Assembly: GCA_902810695.1 (NCBI GenBank)
Contig: CADDYV010000010.1
Location: 1-64,000, forward strand
Length of the DNA: 64,000 bases
Source of the DNA: Actinomycetota bacterium
GTDB lineage: Bacteria > Actinomycetota > Rubrobacteria > Rubrobacterales > Rubrobacteraceae
Direction: 5' to 3'
Shown piece after piece: positions 8,805 through 18,470 of the stretch. Below the pieces are notes generated by a model. The model was not told where the DNA came from. It saw only the letters and a program-made list of their open reading frames with translations, and ran no database searches. The position numbers were made by a program, and so were the translations under genes. Each line of letters opens with the position of its first letter. The stretch's first letter is position 1.

Positions 8805-9329
8805 TCAATGACTCTCGACCCCGAACCTTACGCTATTTCTCTCCGCGTGTAGCAGACCTCTGCCTCCGAGCGGAAAGGTGAACTGCGGGGTGGTGTGACC
8901 GAAGCTCGCGTTGGCGACCACGGGTATACCGGATAGCTCTGGCTTGTTCTCGAAGATCGTGGTCAAGGTGGCGAGGGCGGTGATGTCCGAGTACCCACAG
9001 AAAACCTTGGGGTTGGCCTGGATCAGGCCGTAATCCAGACGGCCGAGGAGCTGGTTGCTGTTATACCCGCCCAGGGTGGTGAGGATACCCTTCACATCCG
9101 GGTCCGAAAAGGCATCATGCAGGTCAGACACACGAGCCTCGACCGGAGACGAGTCGAAGCGGTCGAGGAACTCGCTGTTCTTTGAGTAGGAGACTTTTAA
9201 CCCCAACCCGGCGAGGTGCTCGCAGGCGATCTCTTTCTGATCTCCAGGAATGACCCCGAGGCTGATGGCGGGAGAGACGACCCTGACCTCATCTCCCGGC
9301 TTGAGCTTCCCGGCGGGCAGGGCGCTCAA
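8805..9329 (-). pseudogene. S66 (LD-carboxypeptidase/MccF-like) peptidase remnant with internal deletion
   Basis: The frame begins with a TTG that overlaps the gltX stop. It matches the N-terminal third of MccF-like S66 peptidases (LKPGDEVRVVSPA to ILTTLGGYNSNQLLGRLDYGLI and FCGYSDITAL), then jumps directly to the family's C-terminal segment NKPELSGIPVVANASFGHTTPQFTFPLGG. The join is in frame. About 170 residues are missing, including the nucleophilic serine that follows GYSDITAL in intact proteins; the C-terminal His region remains. At 174 residues it is half the usual length and should be inactive. Confidence 0.8.
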
Positions 9330-10804
9330 GCTCCTGCTTTGATCCTCTCCAGGACGTCGCCGAGCCGCAGCAGGCACCGCTCCCGGCCTACGAGCTCCAT
9401 CGTCTCGAAGAGCCCGGCGCTCACGGTGCGGCCGGTAGTCGCGAAGCGGAGCGGGTGGATCAGGTGCCGCGCCCCCTTCTCCTTCTCCGCCGCGAGCCCC
9501 CGTACGCACCGCTCTATCCCGTCCGCGGTCCACTCCGGAAGCGCCGCGAGGCGATCCCTCAACTCGGGGAAGGTCTCGCGGACGAACTCCTTGCCGAACT
9601 GCTTGTCGAACTGCTCCGGATCGTAGTCCAGCTTGCCGCCGTAGAAGTAGCCGACGGCATCCGGGATCTCGGTGGTGAGGCTTATGCGCTCCTTGAGGAG
9701 GTCCATGATCTGCGTGAGGCGCGGCATGTCGCGTTCGAGCTCTTCCGCGCTGGCAACGTCGCTCTCCGCGAGCATCGGGGCGGCGAGCATCGCCAGTTCC
9801 TCCGGGCTCCGGCGCCTGAAGTACACGGCGTTTATGGCGGTAAGCTTCTGCTGGTCGAAGATCGCCGGGTTGCCGCTCACCCTCTCCAGCCGGAAACGCT
9901 CGGCGAGCTCGTCTGGGGTGAAGATCTCCTCGTCCGCCGCATAGCCCGCGCCCAGAAGCGCCAGATAGTTGAAGAGCGCCTCCGGCAGATAGCCCTGCTC
10001 GGCGAACTCCTCGACGCTCGCCGCTCCGTGGCGCTTGGACAGCTTCTTCTTGTCCGGTCCCAGAACCTGCGGGACGTGGGCGAAGGCCGGAAGCTCGTAG
10101 CCCAGGGCCTTGTAAAGGAGGATCTGGCGCGGCGTGTTGGAGAGGTGGTCGTCGCCCCGGATGACGTGGCTGATCTCCATCTCCGCGTCGTCCACCGTCG
10201 CGGCGAAGTTGTAGGTCGGGGTGCCAGAGGACTTCATGAGCACGAAGTCCTCGATGTTCTCGTTCTCGAACGTTACCGGCCCGCGGATTATGTCCTCTAC
10301 CACCGTATGTCCCTCGCGCGGGGTCTTGAACCGGACGGTGTGTGGCTCGCCGGTTCTGACCCGCTTTAGCGCCGCTCCGGGGTCCATCTCCCGGTACTCC
10401 CCGCCAGTGTAGATCGGGCGCCGTCCCTCGACCCGCGCCCGCTCGCGGAATTTCGTGAGATCCTCGGGCGTCGCGAAGTCGTAGTAGGCCGCCCCACAGT
10501 CGAGCAGCTTCTGTGCCGCTTCCCGGTACAGGCTCAGCCGCTCGGTCTGACGATAAGGGGTGTGGGGGCCGCCTACCTCCGGTCCCTCGTCCCACTCCAG
10601 CCCGATCCAGCGCAAAGAGCGCTTTAGCTGCTCCACCGACTCTTCTGTGGAGCGTTCGAGATCCGTGTCCTCGATCCGCAACACGAACGTGCCGCTATTC
10701 TTTCTCGCGAATAACCAGTTGAAGAGCGCCGTCCTGACGCCGCCAACGTGCAGCGTGCCCGTCGGACTCGGCGCGTATCGTACCCTAACCTTGGAATCGT
10801 CCAT
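9326..10804 (-). CDS. gltX: Glutamyl-tRNA synthetase
   Basis: This class I aminoacyl-tRNA synthetase charges tRNA-Glu with glutamate and, in many bacteria without GlnRS, also tRNA-Gln for later amidation. The 492-residue chain has the HIGH-type motif APSPTGTLHVGG at residues 11-22, the RIEDTD signature of GluRS, and the KMSKS-type KKLSKRHG starting at K253, followed by an all-helical anticodon-binding domain. The start is ATG at 10804. The remnant S66 gene overlaps its 3' end, and tRNA-Glu(CTC) lies downstream on the same strand. Whether it is discriminating cannot be decided by eye. Confidence 0.97.
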   Translation of the reverse strand: MDDSKVRVRYAPSPTGTLHVGGVRTALFNWLFARKNSGTFVLRIEDTDLERSTEESVEQLKRSLRWIGLEWDEGPEVGGPHTPYRQTERLSLYREAAQKLLDCGAAYYDFATPEDLTKFRERARVEGRRPIYTGGEYREMDPGAALKRVRTGEPHTVRFKTPREGHTVVEDIIRGPVTFENENIEDFVLMKSSGTPTYNFAATVDDAEMEISHVIRGDDHLSNTPRQILLYKALGYELPAFAHVPQVLGPDKKKLSKRHGAASVEEFAEQGYLPEALFNYLALLGAGYAADEEIFTPDELAERFRLERVSGNPAIFDQQKLTAINAVYFRRRSPEELAMLAAPMLAESDVASAEELERDMPRLTQIMDLLKERISLTTEIPDAVGYFYGGKLDYDPEQFDKQFGKEFVRETFPELRDRLAALPEWTADGIERCVRGLAAEKEKGARHLIHPLRFATTGRTVSAGLFETMELVGRERCLLRLGDVLERIKAGA

Positions 10805-10979
10805 AAAATAAAGCTACCATATGGACCAGCCTCAGAGAAGCCACCTGCCAGCCTAGCATTCCAATATGCAGCTTATCCGCCGTGGCGAGAAACCATAATT
10901 GTAAGGGAACGTATGGGTATGAGGTGTAGTATCTGGGGTGTAGTTTTACTGGTCCATCGTGGAGGATACGAGGAGGCGT

Positions 10980-12614
10980 GTGACGGAGGGAGAAAGCGGG
11001 AGGTGGTTTTTGGGAGGAATGCGGAGGTGGGACACGTTGCTCCTCGCGGTCTTGTTGATCTCCGCCGTGGCTGCCTGCAGCGGAGGTTCCAGGGGTTCCG
11101 AGAGCTCTTCGGGCAGCGGTTCGAGCGGCCTGGCGGCACCGGGTGGCGCGGCCCCGAAAGACATCGTGCCACGTGGGATCCACAAGATAAAGCACGTGGT
11201 CATCATCATGCAGGAGAATCGCACCTTCGATAACTACTTCGGAACCTACCCCGGTGCGGACGGTATACCCATGAAGAACGGCAAACCCACCGTCTGCTTA
11301 CCCGACCCCAAGCTCGGCCATTGCGTGAGGCCCTTCCACGACCACGCAGACCTCAACTACGGCGGCCCGCACACGGCGAAGGACGCCAAAAAGGACATAG
11401 ACGGCGGGAAAATGGACGGGTTCATCCGGCGGGAGATCGCCGGTCAAAAAGAGTCTTGCAAGAAGAGATTCTTCAACCCCGACTGCGCCGGCTCGAATAA
11501 CACCCCGCCTGACGTTATGGGTTATCACGATGCGCGCGAGATTCCCAACTACTGGGCCTACGCCCACCGCTTCGTCCTGCAGGACCACATGTTCGCCTCC
11601 AACAACTCCTGGAGCCTTCCGGCGCACCTGTACATGGTCTCGGCGTGGTCGGCCCGGTGCAAAACCAGAAACCCCATGAGTTGCCACAATGCTCTGCAAA
11701 ACCCCGAGCGCCCGCCCGACGACATCTTTGGCAAACACCGGCGGCAGTTGATCAGGGAGCGCGGCAGGGTTCCCCCGCCCGACTACGCCTGGACGGACAT
11801 TACCTACCTCCTTCACAAACATCACGTCAGCTGGGGCTACTACCTCGCCAGGGGACCGGAGCCCGATTGCCGCAACGACCAGATGACCTGCCACTGGACC
11901 ATGCAGAGCCCCAGAACACCCGGCATCTGGAATCCGCTCCCTTACTTCCAGACCGTCAAACAGGACGGGCAGCTAAAGAACATCAAGAACACCAGAGCCT
12001 TCTACCGGGCGGCCAGTGCGGGGAAGCTGCCCGCGGTCTCGTGGGTGATCCCCAACGGGAGAAACAGCGAGCACCCCCCGGCTCTCATCAGCACCGGACA
12101 AGCGCACGTAACCAGCGTTATCAACGCCATCATGCGTAGCCCCGACTGGAACTCCACTGCTATCTTCCTGGCCTGGGATGATTGGGGCGGATTCTACGAT
12201 CACGTCCCGCCGCCGAAGGTGGACAAGATGGGCTACGGGATACGCGTGCCCGCTCTGGTGATAAGCCCCTACGCGAAGAGAGGCTACATAGACCACCAGA
12301 CCTTATCTTTTGATGCCTACCTGAAGTTTATAGAGGACGACTTTCTGGGGGGGCAGAGGCTCGATCCAACCACCGACGGGCGTCCCGATTCGCGCCCCGA
12401 TGTCCGCGAGGACGAGCCCGAGTTAGGCAACCTGGTCAGGGATTTCGACTTCTCCCAGAAGCCGCGGCCGCCCCTGATCCTGCCTATCCATCCCAAGCGT
12501 CACGCGGTCATGAGAGAGCCCGGCCAACGAGCAGCACATCCAGAGTGCGCGGGCCGTGCACACCCGCGACACGCTCAAGCTCGATGTCCGAGGTTGCGGA
12601 GGGGCCAGAGATGA
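10980..12614 (+). CDS. Phospholipase C/acid phosphatase-family lipoprotein
   Basis: A secreted phosphoesterase of the alkaline-phosphatase-like PLC family (PF04185), which hydrolyses phospholipid headgroups or other phosphoesters. After the leader [19 protein letters not shown] (lipobox AVAAC) and a Ser/Gly linker comes [17 protein letters not shown], the family's metal/nucleophile motif, then [15 protein letters not shown] and [17 protein letters not shown]-type segments. GTG 10980 follows GAGGAGG; GTG 10959 and ATG 11019 are alternatives. The family-like domain ends near [10 protein letters not shown]; the frame then runs about 40 residues further, over the end of lutC on the other strand, giving an atypical Arg/His-rich tail. 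Confidence 0.87.
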   Translation: MTEGESGRWFLGGMRRWDTLLLAVLLISAVAACSGGSRGSESSSGSGSSGLAAPGGAAPKDIVPRGIHKIKHVVIIMQENRTFDNYFGTYPGADGIPMKNGKPTVCLPDPKLGHCVRPFHDHADLNYGGPHTAKDAKKDIDGGKMDGFIRREIAGQKESCKKRFFNPDCAGSNNTPPDVMGYHDAREIPNYWAYAHRFVLQDHMFASNNSWSLPAHLYMVSAWSARCKTRNPMSCHNALQNPERPPDDIFGKHRRQLIRERGRVPPPDYAWTDITYLLHKHHVSWGYYLARGPEPDCRNDQMTCHWTMQSPRTPGIWNPLPYFQTVKQDGQLKNIKNTRAFYRAASAGKLPAVSWVIPNGRNSEHPPALISTGQAHVTSVINAIMRSPDWNSTAIFLAWDDWGGFYDHVPPPKVDKMGYGIRVPALVISPYAKRGYIDHQTLSFDAYLKFIEDDFLGGQRLDPTTDGRPDSRPDVREDEPELGNLVRDFDFSQKPRPPLILPIHPKRHAVMREPGQRAAHPECAGRAHPRHAQARCPRLRRGQR

Positions 12615-13170
12615 AGGTGATCGCCCGCCCCTCACTCTGAACAGCATCCCTGAGCCGGTCAAACGCCTCCGGGACGAGTCCCACGACCTGATCCTCCCGC
12701 ACGACGCACAGGTGGTAGTCGGGGAGCAGGGTGAGCGCCCGCCGGCCCTGCCTCTCTCCCGCATCCAGCGCGATGGTGCCCGTCTGGGCTATCCCCAGAG
12801 CGCATCCGGTAAGCACCCCGTCGCTCGCATCGAGATCCCGATTAGAGAGGCGATCCGCATCGCTCAAGACCTCGACACCTTTGGGAACCCACCCTTCCGG
12901 CAGATCGGGCGGGACTACGAGTCGTCTGACGCCGCGACGCCTAAGCGCCTTCTCTATCGCCGCAGGCAGTTCGGCTTCCTCTACGCGGGTAACCGTGGCG
13001 TCGTACTCGGATACCCTCTCGGCGAAGAGTTCGATCAGCTCCTCGCGTGAAGTGTCGCTCTCTGTGCGATAGCCGCGCTCGACGGGAACATCTTCCGGGC
13101 GCTCGTTCCGGGGAACGTCCTTCAGGGAGCGCCGGATGCGGGAGAGAACCTCCTCTTTCGCCCCGCTCAA
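12508..13170 (-). CDS. lutC: Lactate utilization protein C (LUD domain)
   Basis: The third gene of the lutABC L-lactate-oxidation operon. It is a 220-residue LUD/YkgG domain protein starting at TTG 13170, which overlaps the lutB TGA; GGAG lies upstream. Family segments include [46 protein letters not shown] split over the mid-region, and HVCVV-like [16 protein letters not shown]. LutC acts with the iron-sulfur proteins LutA and LutB to oxidise lactate to pyruvate. Its last 107 bp overlap the convergent phospholipase C-like gene. Confidence 0.92.
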   Translation of the reverse strand: MSGAKEEVLSRIRRSLKDVPRNERPEDVPVERGYRTESDTSREELIELFAERVSEYDATVTRVEEAELPAAIEKALRRRGVRRLVVPPDLPEGWVPKGVEVLSDADRLSNRDLDASDGVLTGCALGIAQTGTIALDAGERQGRRALTLLPDYHLCVVREDQVVGLVPEAFDRLRDAVQSEGRAITFISGPSATSDIELERVAGVHGPRTLDVLLVGRALS

Positions 13171-14618
13171 GAGCCCCGCTCCTTCTTCCACCACTCGCGG
13201 AAGGTCTGTCTGGGTACGGGCTTCAGGTCGCGCACCGCGCTCCAGCCGGAGAGCCTGCCGGGGAGGCGCTGTATCACCCCGCCACGCGCCAGCGGCCACT
13301 GTCCTGCCTTCGCGAGCTTCTGCGAAGCTTCGTAGAGCCTCACATCGGAGAAATTTCTCGCCATTAGCTGCATCGCGGCGTTCTCCGGGTCAAGTCTGGA
13401 ACGCCAGCCTTCTCCCGCATCCTGCTTGTGGCGGACGACCTTGCCTCGAAGCTCGATCAGGACCTCCGGGATGTTGATCTTGACGGGACAGACCTCGTAG
13501 CACGCGCCGCACAGCGAGGAGGCGTAGGGCAGCGAATCGGGTCCTTTCTTGCCGATGCCGACGAGCTGGGGGGTGAGGATCGCACCTATCGGACCGGGGT
13601 ACACCGAGTTGTAGGCGTGGCCGCCTACTCTTTCGTAGACCGGGCAGACGTTCAGACACGCCGAGCACCGGATGCAGTTCAGCGCCTGCCTTCCCCTCTC
13701 ATCCGCGAGCACGTCGGTGCGCCCGTTGTCCAGGAGGACGAGGTGGAACTCCTGCGGCCCGTCGCCTTCTGAAACCCCGGTCCAGAAGGAGGTGTAGGGG
13801 TTCATCCGCTCGGCGGTCGAGGAGCGGGGGAGGAGCTGCATGAAGACCTCGAAGTCCTGCCAGGCGGGGATGACCTTCTCTATGCCCATCACCGTTACCA
13901 GCACCCTGGGCAGCGTCGTGCACATCCGGCCGTTGCCTTCGGACTCGACCACGCTCACCGTCCCGGTCTCGGCCACCGCGAAGTTCGCCCCGCTGATCCC
14001 GACCTCCGCTTCGAGAAACTTCTTCCGCAGGTAGAGGCGGGCGGTGTTCGTGAGGTCGGTGGGTTCGTCGGAGAGATCCCCGGCGTCAAGCTCTCTCAGA
14101 AACAGCTCCCGGATCTCGGAGCGGTTCTTGTGGATCGCGGGTACGAGAATATGCGAGGATTCCTCCCCCGAGAGCTGGATGATCAACTCCGCCAGGTCCG
14201 TCTCGATGGCCCTGATGCCTTCCCGTTCGAGGTATTCATTCAGCTTGGTCTCATCTGTAGCTATGGACTTGACCTTGACGACCTCTCTCGCGGCGTGTCC
14301 TCTGGCGATACTGGCGACGATCCGGTTCGCCTCTCTCGCGTCGCGCGCCCAGTGGACTTTTCCTCCGGCTCTGGTTACCGACTCTTCGAGCTGCAGCAGG
14401 TACTCGTCGAGGTGGCGCATCACGCGCTCCTTGAGGGCCCGCCCAGCCTCGCGCAGCTCCTCCCAGTCGGGCATCTCCCCGACCGCGGCGGCCCTCTTCT
14501 GGCGGATGGTCGTCGTAGCCTTGCCCAGGTTCCGTCGGAGCTGGCTGTTCGCCAGAGATTCTTTAGCCAGAACCTCGAAAGGTGCTCCTCCGCCGGGAGA
14601 GAAGGCGTCCTGTTTCAT
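13167..14618 (-). CDS. lutB: Lactate utilization iron-sulfur protein B
   Basis: The 483-residue LutB/YkgF protein has an N-terminal LUD-type domain (NLGKATTTIRQKRAAAV, GANFAVAETGTVSVVESEGN) and two 4Fe-4S motifs near the C-terminus: CIRCSACLNVCPVY and CGACYEVCPVKINIPE. The tail WWKKERG is also typical. The ATG at 14618 overlaps the stop of lutA and its own stop overlaps the lutC start, so all three genes are translationally coupled. It is part of the cytoplasmic complex that passes electrons from lactate to the quinone pool or another acceptor. Confidence 0.95.
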   Translation of the reverse strand: MKQDAFSPGGGAPFEVLAKESLANSQLRRNLGKATTTIRQKRAAAVGEMPDWEELREAGRALKERVMRHLDEYLLQLEESVTRAGGKVHWARDAREANRIVASIARGHAAREVVKVKSIATDETKLNEYLEREGIRAIETDLAELIIQLSGEESSHILVPAIHKNRSEIRELFLRELDAGDLSDEPTDLTNTARLYLRKKFLEAEVGISGANFAVAETGTVSVVESEGNGRMCTTLPRVLVTVMGIEKVIPAWQDFEVFMQLLPRSSTAERMNPYTSFWTGVSEGDGPQEFHLVLLDNGRTDVLADERGRQALNCIRCSACLNVCPVYERVGGHAYNSVYPGPIGAILTPQLVGIGKKGPDSLPYASSLCGACYEVCPVKINIPEVLIELRGKVVRHKQDAGEGWRSRLDPENAAMQLMARNFSDVRLYEASQKLAKAGQWPLARGGVIQRLPGRLSGWSAVRDLKPVPRQTFREWWKKERGS

Positions 14619-15358
14619 CGTCTGATCTCCTCCTCGGTCGAGGCCAGGATCTCGGCGAGGTGTACGGTTGCGACGCCCGTGCGCTGGCGTCTCAGCGCCC
14701 CGCCGATGTGCATCAGGCACGAGTTGTCTCCTGCGGCGCACGCCTCGGCTCTGGTGTCGAGGATGTGCCGGACCTTGTCCGCCAGCATCGCCGCAGAGGT
14801 GTCGGCGTTCTTGACGGCGAACGTTCCCCCGAACCCGCAGCACTCCTCGGCCTGCGAAAGCTCCACGAGATCGAGGCCCCTCACCGCACGCAGGAGCGCG
14901 AGCGGCGCATCCCCGACCTTTATCATCCTCAGCGAGTGGCAGGTGGGATGGTAGGTTACGCGGTGGGGATAGTACGCGCCTACATCCGTTACCCCAAGCT
15001 TCTTCACCAGAAACTCCGAGAGCTCGAATACCCTCGGGGCGAGAGCTTCGACCTCTTCGGCGAGTTTGTTGTCGCCCGCCAGCTCTGCGGCCATCGGGTA
15101 GAGCTCGCGCACCATCCCCACGCACGAACCGGAGGGGGCGACGACGGCCTCGTACGGGGAGAAGATCTTTACGAACCTCCTGACGAGCGGTATCGCCTCG
15201 CGCTGGTAGCCGGTGTTGAAATGCATCTGGCCGCAGCAGGTTTGCTCCCGCGGGAAGTCCACCTCTACCCCCAGCCGTTCGAGTAGCCGGACGGTAGCTA
15301 TCCCCGTTTCGGGGAAGAGGGTGTCGTTGAAGCAGGTTATGAAGAGCGCCACCCGCAC
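14615..15358 (-). CDS. lutA: Lactate utilization iron-sulfur protein A
   Basis: This 247-residue LutA/YkgE protein is made of two CCG (cysteine-rich) domains: FITCFNDTLFP with QTCCGQMHFN, and YHPTCHSL with ECCGFGGTFAVKN. Together these bind the non-cubane or 4Fe-4S cluster typical of the glycolate oxidase GlpC/LutA family. It opens the lut operon and starts at ATG 15358, about 20 bp after the DeoR-type regulator gene on the same strand. Confidence 0.95.
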   Translation of the reverse strand: MRVALFITCFNDTLFPETGIATVRLLERLGVEVDFPREQTCCGQMHFNTGYQREAIPLVRRFVKIFSPYEAVVAPSGSCVGMVRELYPMAAELAGDNKLAEEVEALAPRVFELSEFLVKKLGVTDVGAYYPHRVTYHPTCHSLRMIKVGDAPLALLRAVRGLDLVELSQAEECCGFGGTFAVKNADTSAAMLADKVRHILDTRAEACAAGDNSCLMHIGGALRRQRTGVATVHLAEILASTEEEIRR

Positions 15359-15377
15359 GAGGACCTCTGCAATCTGG

Positions 15378-16175
15378 CTAGCGGATCGCCGTCAGGGTCT
15401 CACGGGAGTTGGCGACGATCACCTCTACCCCGGTGAGCCCTATCTCCTTGAGCACCTTCTTCGGGGCTTTTTCGTCGGTGATCAGGGCGTCAACCTCCGA
15501 TAGAGAGACTATCTTCGCCAGCGCCACGACCCCGAGCTTGGTGTGGTCCGCGACGACCACGACTTTTTGCGCCGCTTCCACCAGGCACCTGTCCGTCTCG
15601 GCCTCGGCGACGTTCGGCGTGGTCAGGCCCGCGTCGGGGTGTATGCCGTGCACGCCGATGAAGAGGATGTCCGCGTTGAGCGTGCGCAGGGTGCGTTCGG
15701 CGAAAGGCCCCACCAGGGCGTCCGAGGGCGTCCTGAAGATGCCGCCGGAGAGCACGATCTGGTCCCACCCGTTCTCCTGCAGCGTGAGCGCGATGTTGGT
15801 CGAGTTAGTGATGAAGGTGAGGCTGCGGCCCGCGTGCTGGAGGGCGTTAGCTATGTGCCAGGTGGTCGTCCCGGCTGAAAAGGCAACGGTGTCTCCGTCC
15901 TCGATCAGCGGCAGCGCGGCCCTGGCGATGGCAACCTTCTCCGGGCGGTTGAGCTTGCGCTTGTACTCGAAGTGCGGCTCCTTCGCGGTCTTGGGGACCT
16001 GAACCGCCCCACCGTGGACCTTCTTCAAAAGTTTCCGCGCGGAGAGAGCTTCGAGATCCCGCCGGATCGTCATGTCCGACACCCCGAGCCGCCGGGAGAG
16101 ATCCATGACCGAAACGCTGCCCTTCTGCTCTATCTCCTTTAGTATGGTCTCCCTGCGCTCTTCCGCCAGCATCAT
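15378..16175 (-). CDS. DeoR-family transcriptional regulator
   Basis: A 265-residue repressor-type protein. The N-terminal winged helix-turn-helix (residues 4-56: ERRETILKEIEQKGSVSVMDLSRRLGVSDMTIRRDLEAL) is the classic DeoR/GlpR DNA-binding domain. The C-terminal DeoRC effector domain has DGDTVAFSAGTTTWHIA, ITNSTNIA and VVVVADHTKLG, which in the family senses phosphorylated sugars or related metabolites. It precedes lutABC on the same strand, so regulation of lactate use is a reasonable inference; most described lut regulators are of other families. ATG 16175 and 16172 are both possible starts after AGGTGG. Confidence 0.9.
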   Translation of the reverse strand: MMLAEERRETILKEIEQKGSVSVMDLSRRLGVSDMTIRRDLEALSARKLLKKVHGGAVQVPKTAKEPHFEYKRKLNRPEKVAIARAALPLIEDGDTVAFSAGTTTWHIANALQHAGRSLTFITNSTNIALTLQENGWDQIVLSGGIFRTPSDALVGPFAERTLRTLNADILFIGVHGIHPDAGLTTPNVAEAETDRCLVEAAQKVVVVADHTKLGVVALAKIVSLSEVDALITDEKAPKKVLKEIGLTGVEVIVANSRETLTAIR

Positions 16176-16353
16176 CCCACCTGCCTTTCCTCGGAAATGC
16201 CAGCTACCATAATACACGAGAGTAGCTAAAAACCATTGATAATCCGTCAGTAAAAAAGTACCTTTGGGTTAACTTCTGTTGAAAATGCTACACGAGTCTC
16301 AATCTGCGAGATCGCTTGGACTTGCGCGGAGATAGTCAAAGGGGTGATGCTGG

Positions 16354-16764
16354 GTGGGGGAGAACTCTGTTTCCGACGGGGGATGCAGGTGCGGGGAGGT
16401 GAAGATTCAGGCTCGCGGACGTCCGGAGACGGTAACCTACTGCCATTGCCGCGACTGCCGCAGGTCCAGCGGCGCTCCCGTCTCGCTGTTTGTCGGCTAC
16501 CGGACGGATCGGGTGGAGAGGCGGGGGGAGCCGAAGGTGTACGAGTCGTCGCCAGGCGTGCGCAGATCCTTCTGCTACGAGTGCGGATCCCCGATCTCCT
16601 ACGAAGACGAGCGTTTGCCCGGAAGGGTCTACTTCCACGTGGGCGTCTTTAATGAGCCGGAGAAGTTCGAGCCGCAGGCTCACAGCTGGTTTTCGCAGAG
16701 GCTGTGGTGGTTGGATCTCCGGGACGACCTTCCCCGGTATCGGGAGAGCAGCGTGCCCCGGTAA
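16354..16764 (+). CDS. GFA/CENP-V-type zinc-binding protein
   Basis: This 136-residue protein has the mss4-like beta fold of the GFA (glutathione-dependent formaldehyde-activating) family. Cysteine motifs are GGCRCGEVK near residue 10, TYCHCRDCRRSSGAP in the thirties, and FCYECGSPISY near 75, which together bind one or two zinc ions. Whether it handles S-hydroxymethylglutathione is unknown; actinobacteria generally lack glutathione, so the historical name may mislead. GTG 16354 is the start. It converges with the benzoylformate decarboxylase-like gene, 8 bp apart. Confidence 0.88.
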   Translation: MGENSVSDGGCRCGEVKIQARGRPETVTYCHCRDCRRSSGAPVSLFVGYRTDRVERRGEPKVYESSPGVRRSFCYECGSPISYEDERLPGRVYFHVGVFNEPEKFEPQAHSWFSQRLWWLDLRDDLPRYRESSVPR

Positions 16765-16771
16765 AGTACGC

Positions 16772-18355
16772 CTATCGCATCAGCTTCGGAACAGCGGTGT
16801 CCACGGCGACATCCACCAGGTAGGGGCGTCCGGCTCCCAGAGCTTTGACCAGAGTTTCTTTGAGGCTGTCGGGTTTTTCGACTCTCTCTCCATCAACTCC
16901 GAAGCCGCGGGCTATCTGGACGATGTCTATGCCGGGGAGGTCAAGGCCCGGAACCTTCTCCCCGGCTCCTATCGCGTCGCGGAAGCCCTTGAGGATCGAG
17001 TATCCCCGGTTGTTTATCACCACGGTCGTGACGTTCGCCCCGTAGCGGGCGGCGCTCCAGAGGGCCTGGATCGAGTACATGCTGGATCCGTCCCCGATCA
17101 CGCAGACGACCGGCCTCTCGGGCAGCGCGAGCTTCAGGCCCATCGAAGCCGGCATGCAGAATCCCAATCCTCCCGCCGCCGAGGTGTGGTAGCCGACCGG
17201 GTCGTTGGTCCTCACGTATTTGTGGAGGATCACCTTGCTCGATGTTGATTCATCCACGACTACGGCGTCTTCTGGCAGAACCTCGGCGATAGTATTCATC
17301 GCGTAGTCCACGCTCATCGGCACGCTCGCTTCCGGGGCTGGAGGTGGTTCCTTCGCGGGAGGCGCAACTCTCTCCATCTCGGGCAGAAGCTCGGAGAGAC
17401 CCCTGGCCGCGAGCGCGACATCCCCGACGATGCTCGTCCCGACCGCCGCTGCGGCGGCCTCCTCCGGGTCTTCCGTTAGCTGGACTACCCGCGTGCCCTG
17501 CCGTACCACGGAACCGGGAACGTAGGGGTAGTAGGTAAAGACCGGCGAGCCGAGGACCAGGATCGCATCGTGAGGAGAGAGGATCTCGGAGATTACCTTC
17601 TGGGCGAGGGGCAGGAAGCCCATGAACAGAGGATGGCTCTGCGGGAACCCGGCGAAAGCGACGACGCCTTCCTGCCACACGGGGGCCTTCAGCTTCTCCG
17701 CCAGGGCCACAGCCTCATCAAAGCTGCGCGACCGGGCGACACCGGGACCGACCACGATCGCCGGGTTTTGCGAGGCACGCAGGATTTCGGCGGCTCTGTC
17801 CAGGTCTTTGGGGTCCGGGGCGGTTCGGTGGGAGACCTCCCGGAGAGGGGGCATCTCCACCTCGGCATCCCAGTCGTCCATCGGGATAGAGAGGAAGACC
17901 GGTCCGCGGGGGGGCTGCATCGCGGTGTGGTAGGCGCGCTGGATCTCGCGCGGCACGTCCTGCGCCCGCACGGGCTCGTAGCTGCGCTTTACGTAGGGCT
18001 TTGCGAGGTCTACGAGCCTGCCGGTGAGCAGGGGTTCGAGCGCGACGTGGCGGCGGTCCTGCTGCCCGGCGGTAACCACGAGCGGGGTCTTGTTGTGGTA
18101 GGCGGTTACCATCACACCCATCGCGTTCCCCAGGCCCGGCGCGGTGTGCAGGTTGACCAGAGCCGCCCTGCCGGTTCCCTGGGCGTAACCCGCGGCCATC
18201 CCCAGGGCGCTGGCCTCCTGCAACCCCAGGATGTAGCGGAAATCGTCCGGGAAGTCCTTGAGGAAGGGAAGCTCCGTCGAGCCCGGATTGCCGAAGACCG
18301 TAGTCATCCCCAGTTTGCGCAGAAGCTTGTGTGTGATATCGCGTACCGTCGCCAT
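16772..18355 (-). CDS. Benzoylformate decarboxylase-like thiamine diphosphate enzyme
   Basis: A 527-residue ThDP-dependent enzyme of the acetolactate synthase/benzoylformate decarboxylase family, equal in length to benzoylformate decarboxylase. It has the activating glutamate in GLQEASALGMAAGYA, the active-site histidine in VNLHTAPGLGNAMG, and the ThDP-magnesium motif VIGDGSSMYSIQALWSAARYGANVTTVVINN. It probably decarboxylates a 2-oxo acid non-oxidatively, but the substrate is not certain. ATG 18355 is preferred over an upstream in-frame ATG that would add 45 unrelated residues. It is divergent from the quinone oxidoreductase gene. Confidence 0.88.
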   Translation of the reverse strand: MATVRDITHKLLRKLGMTTVFGNPGSTELPFLKDFPDDFRYILGLQEASALGMAAGYAQGTGRAALVNLHTAPGLGNAMGVMVTAYHNKTPLVVTAGQQDRRHVALEPLLTGRLVDLAKPYVKRSYEPVRAQDVPREIQRAYHTAMQPPRGPVFLSIPMDDWDAEVEMPPLREVSHRTAPDPKDLDRAAEILRASQNPAIVVGPGVARSRSFDEAVALAEKLKAPVWQEGVVAFAGFPQSHPLFMGFLPLAQKVISEILSPHDAILVLGSPVFTYYPYVPGSVVRQGTRVVQLTEDPEEAAAAAVGTSIVGDVALAARGLSELLPEMERVAPPAKEPPPAPEASVPMSVDYAMNTIAEVLPEDAVVVDESTSSKVILHKYVRTNDPVGYHTSAAGGLGFCMPASMGLKLALPERPVVCVIGDGSSMYSIQALWSAARYGANVTTVVINNRGYSILKGFRDAIGAGEKVPGLDLPGIDIVQIARGFGVDGERVEKPDSLKETLVKALGAGRPYLVDVAVDTAVPKLMR

Positions 18356-18470
18356 GTTCCCCGACCCTTCTCTAGAAGCCTGACGTTCGTCCGCAGAAAA
18401 TATAGCAGAGAGCAGCATGATACTTTGCCGGTACAATGAACCAGGAAAATTTCTGGCGGAGGGAGAGTGG

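Noticed and set aside
9455-10369. A 304-codon plus-strand frame over gltX
   Set aside because: It is a GC-rich antisense shadow of gltX with no start context or family motif.
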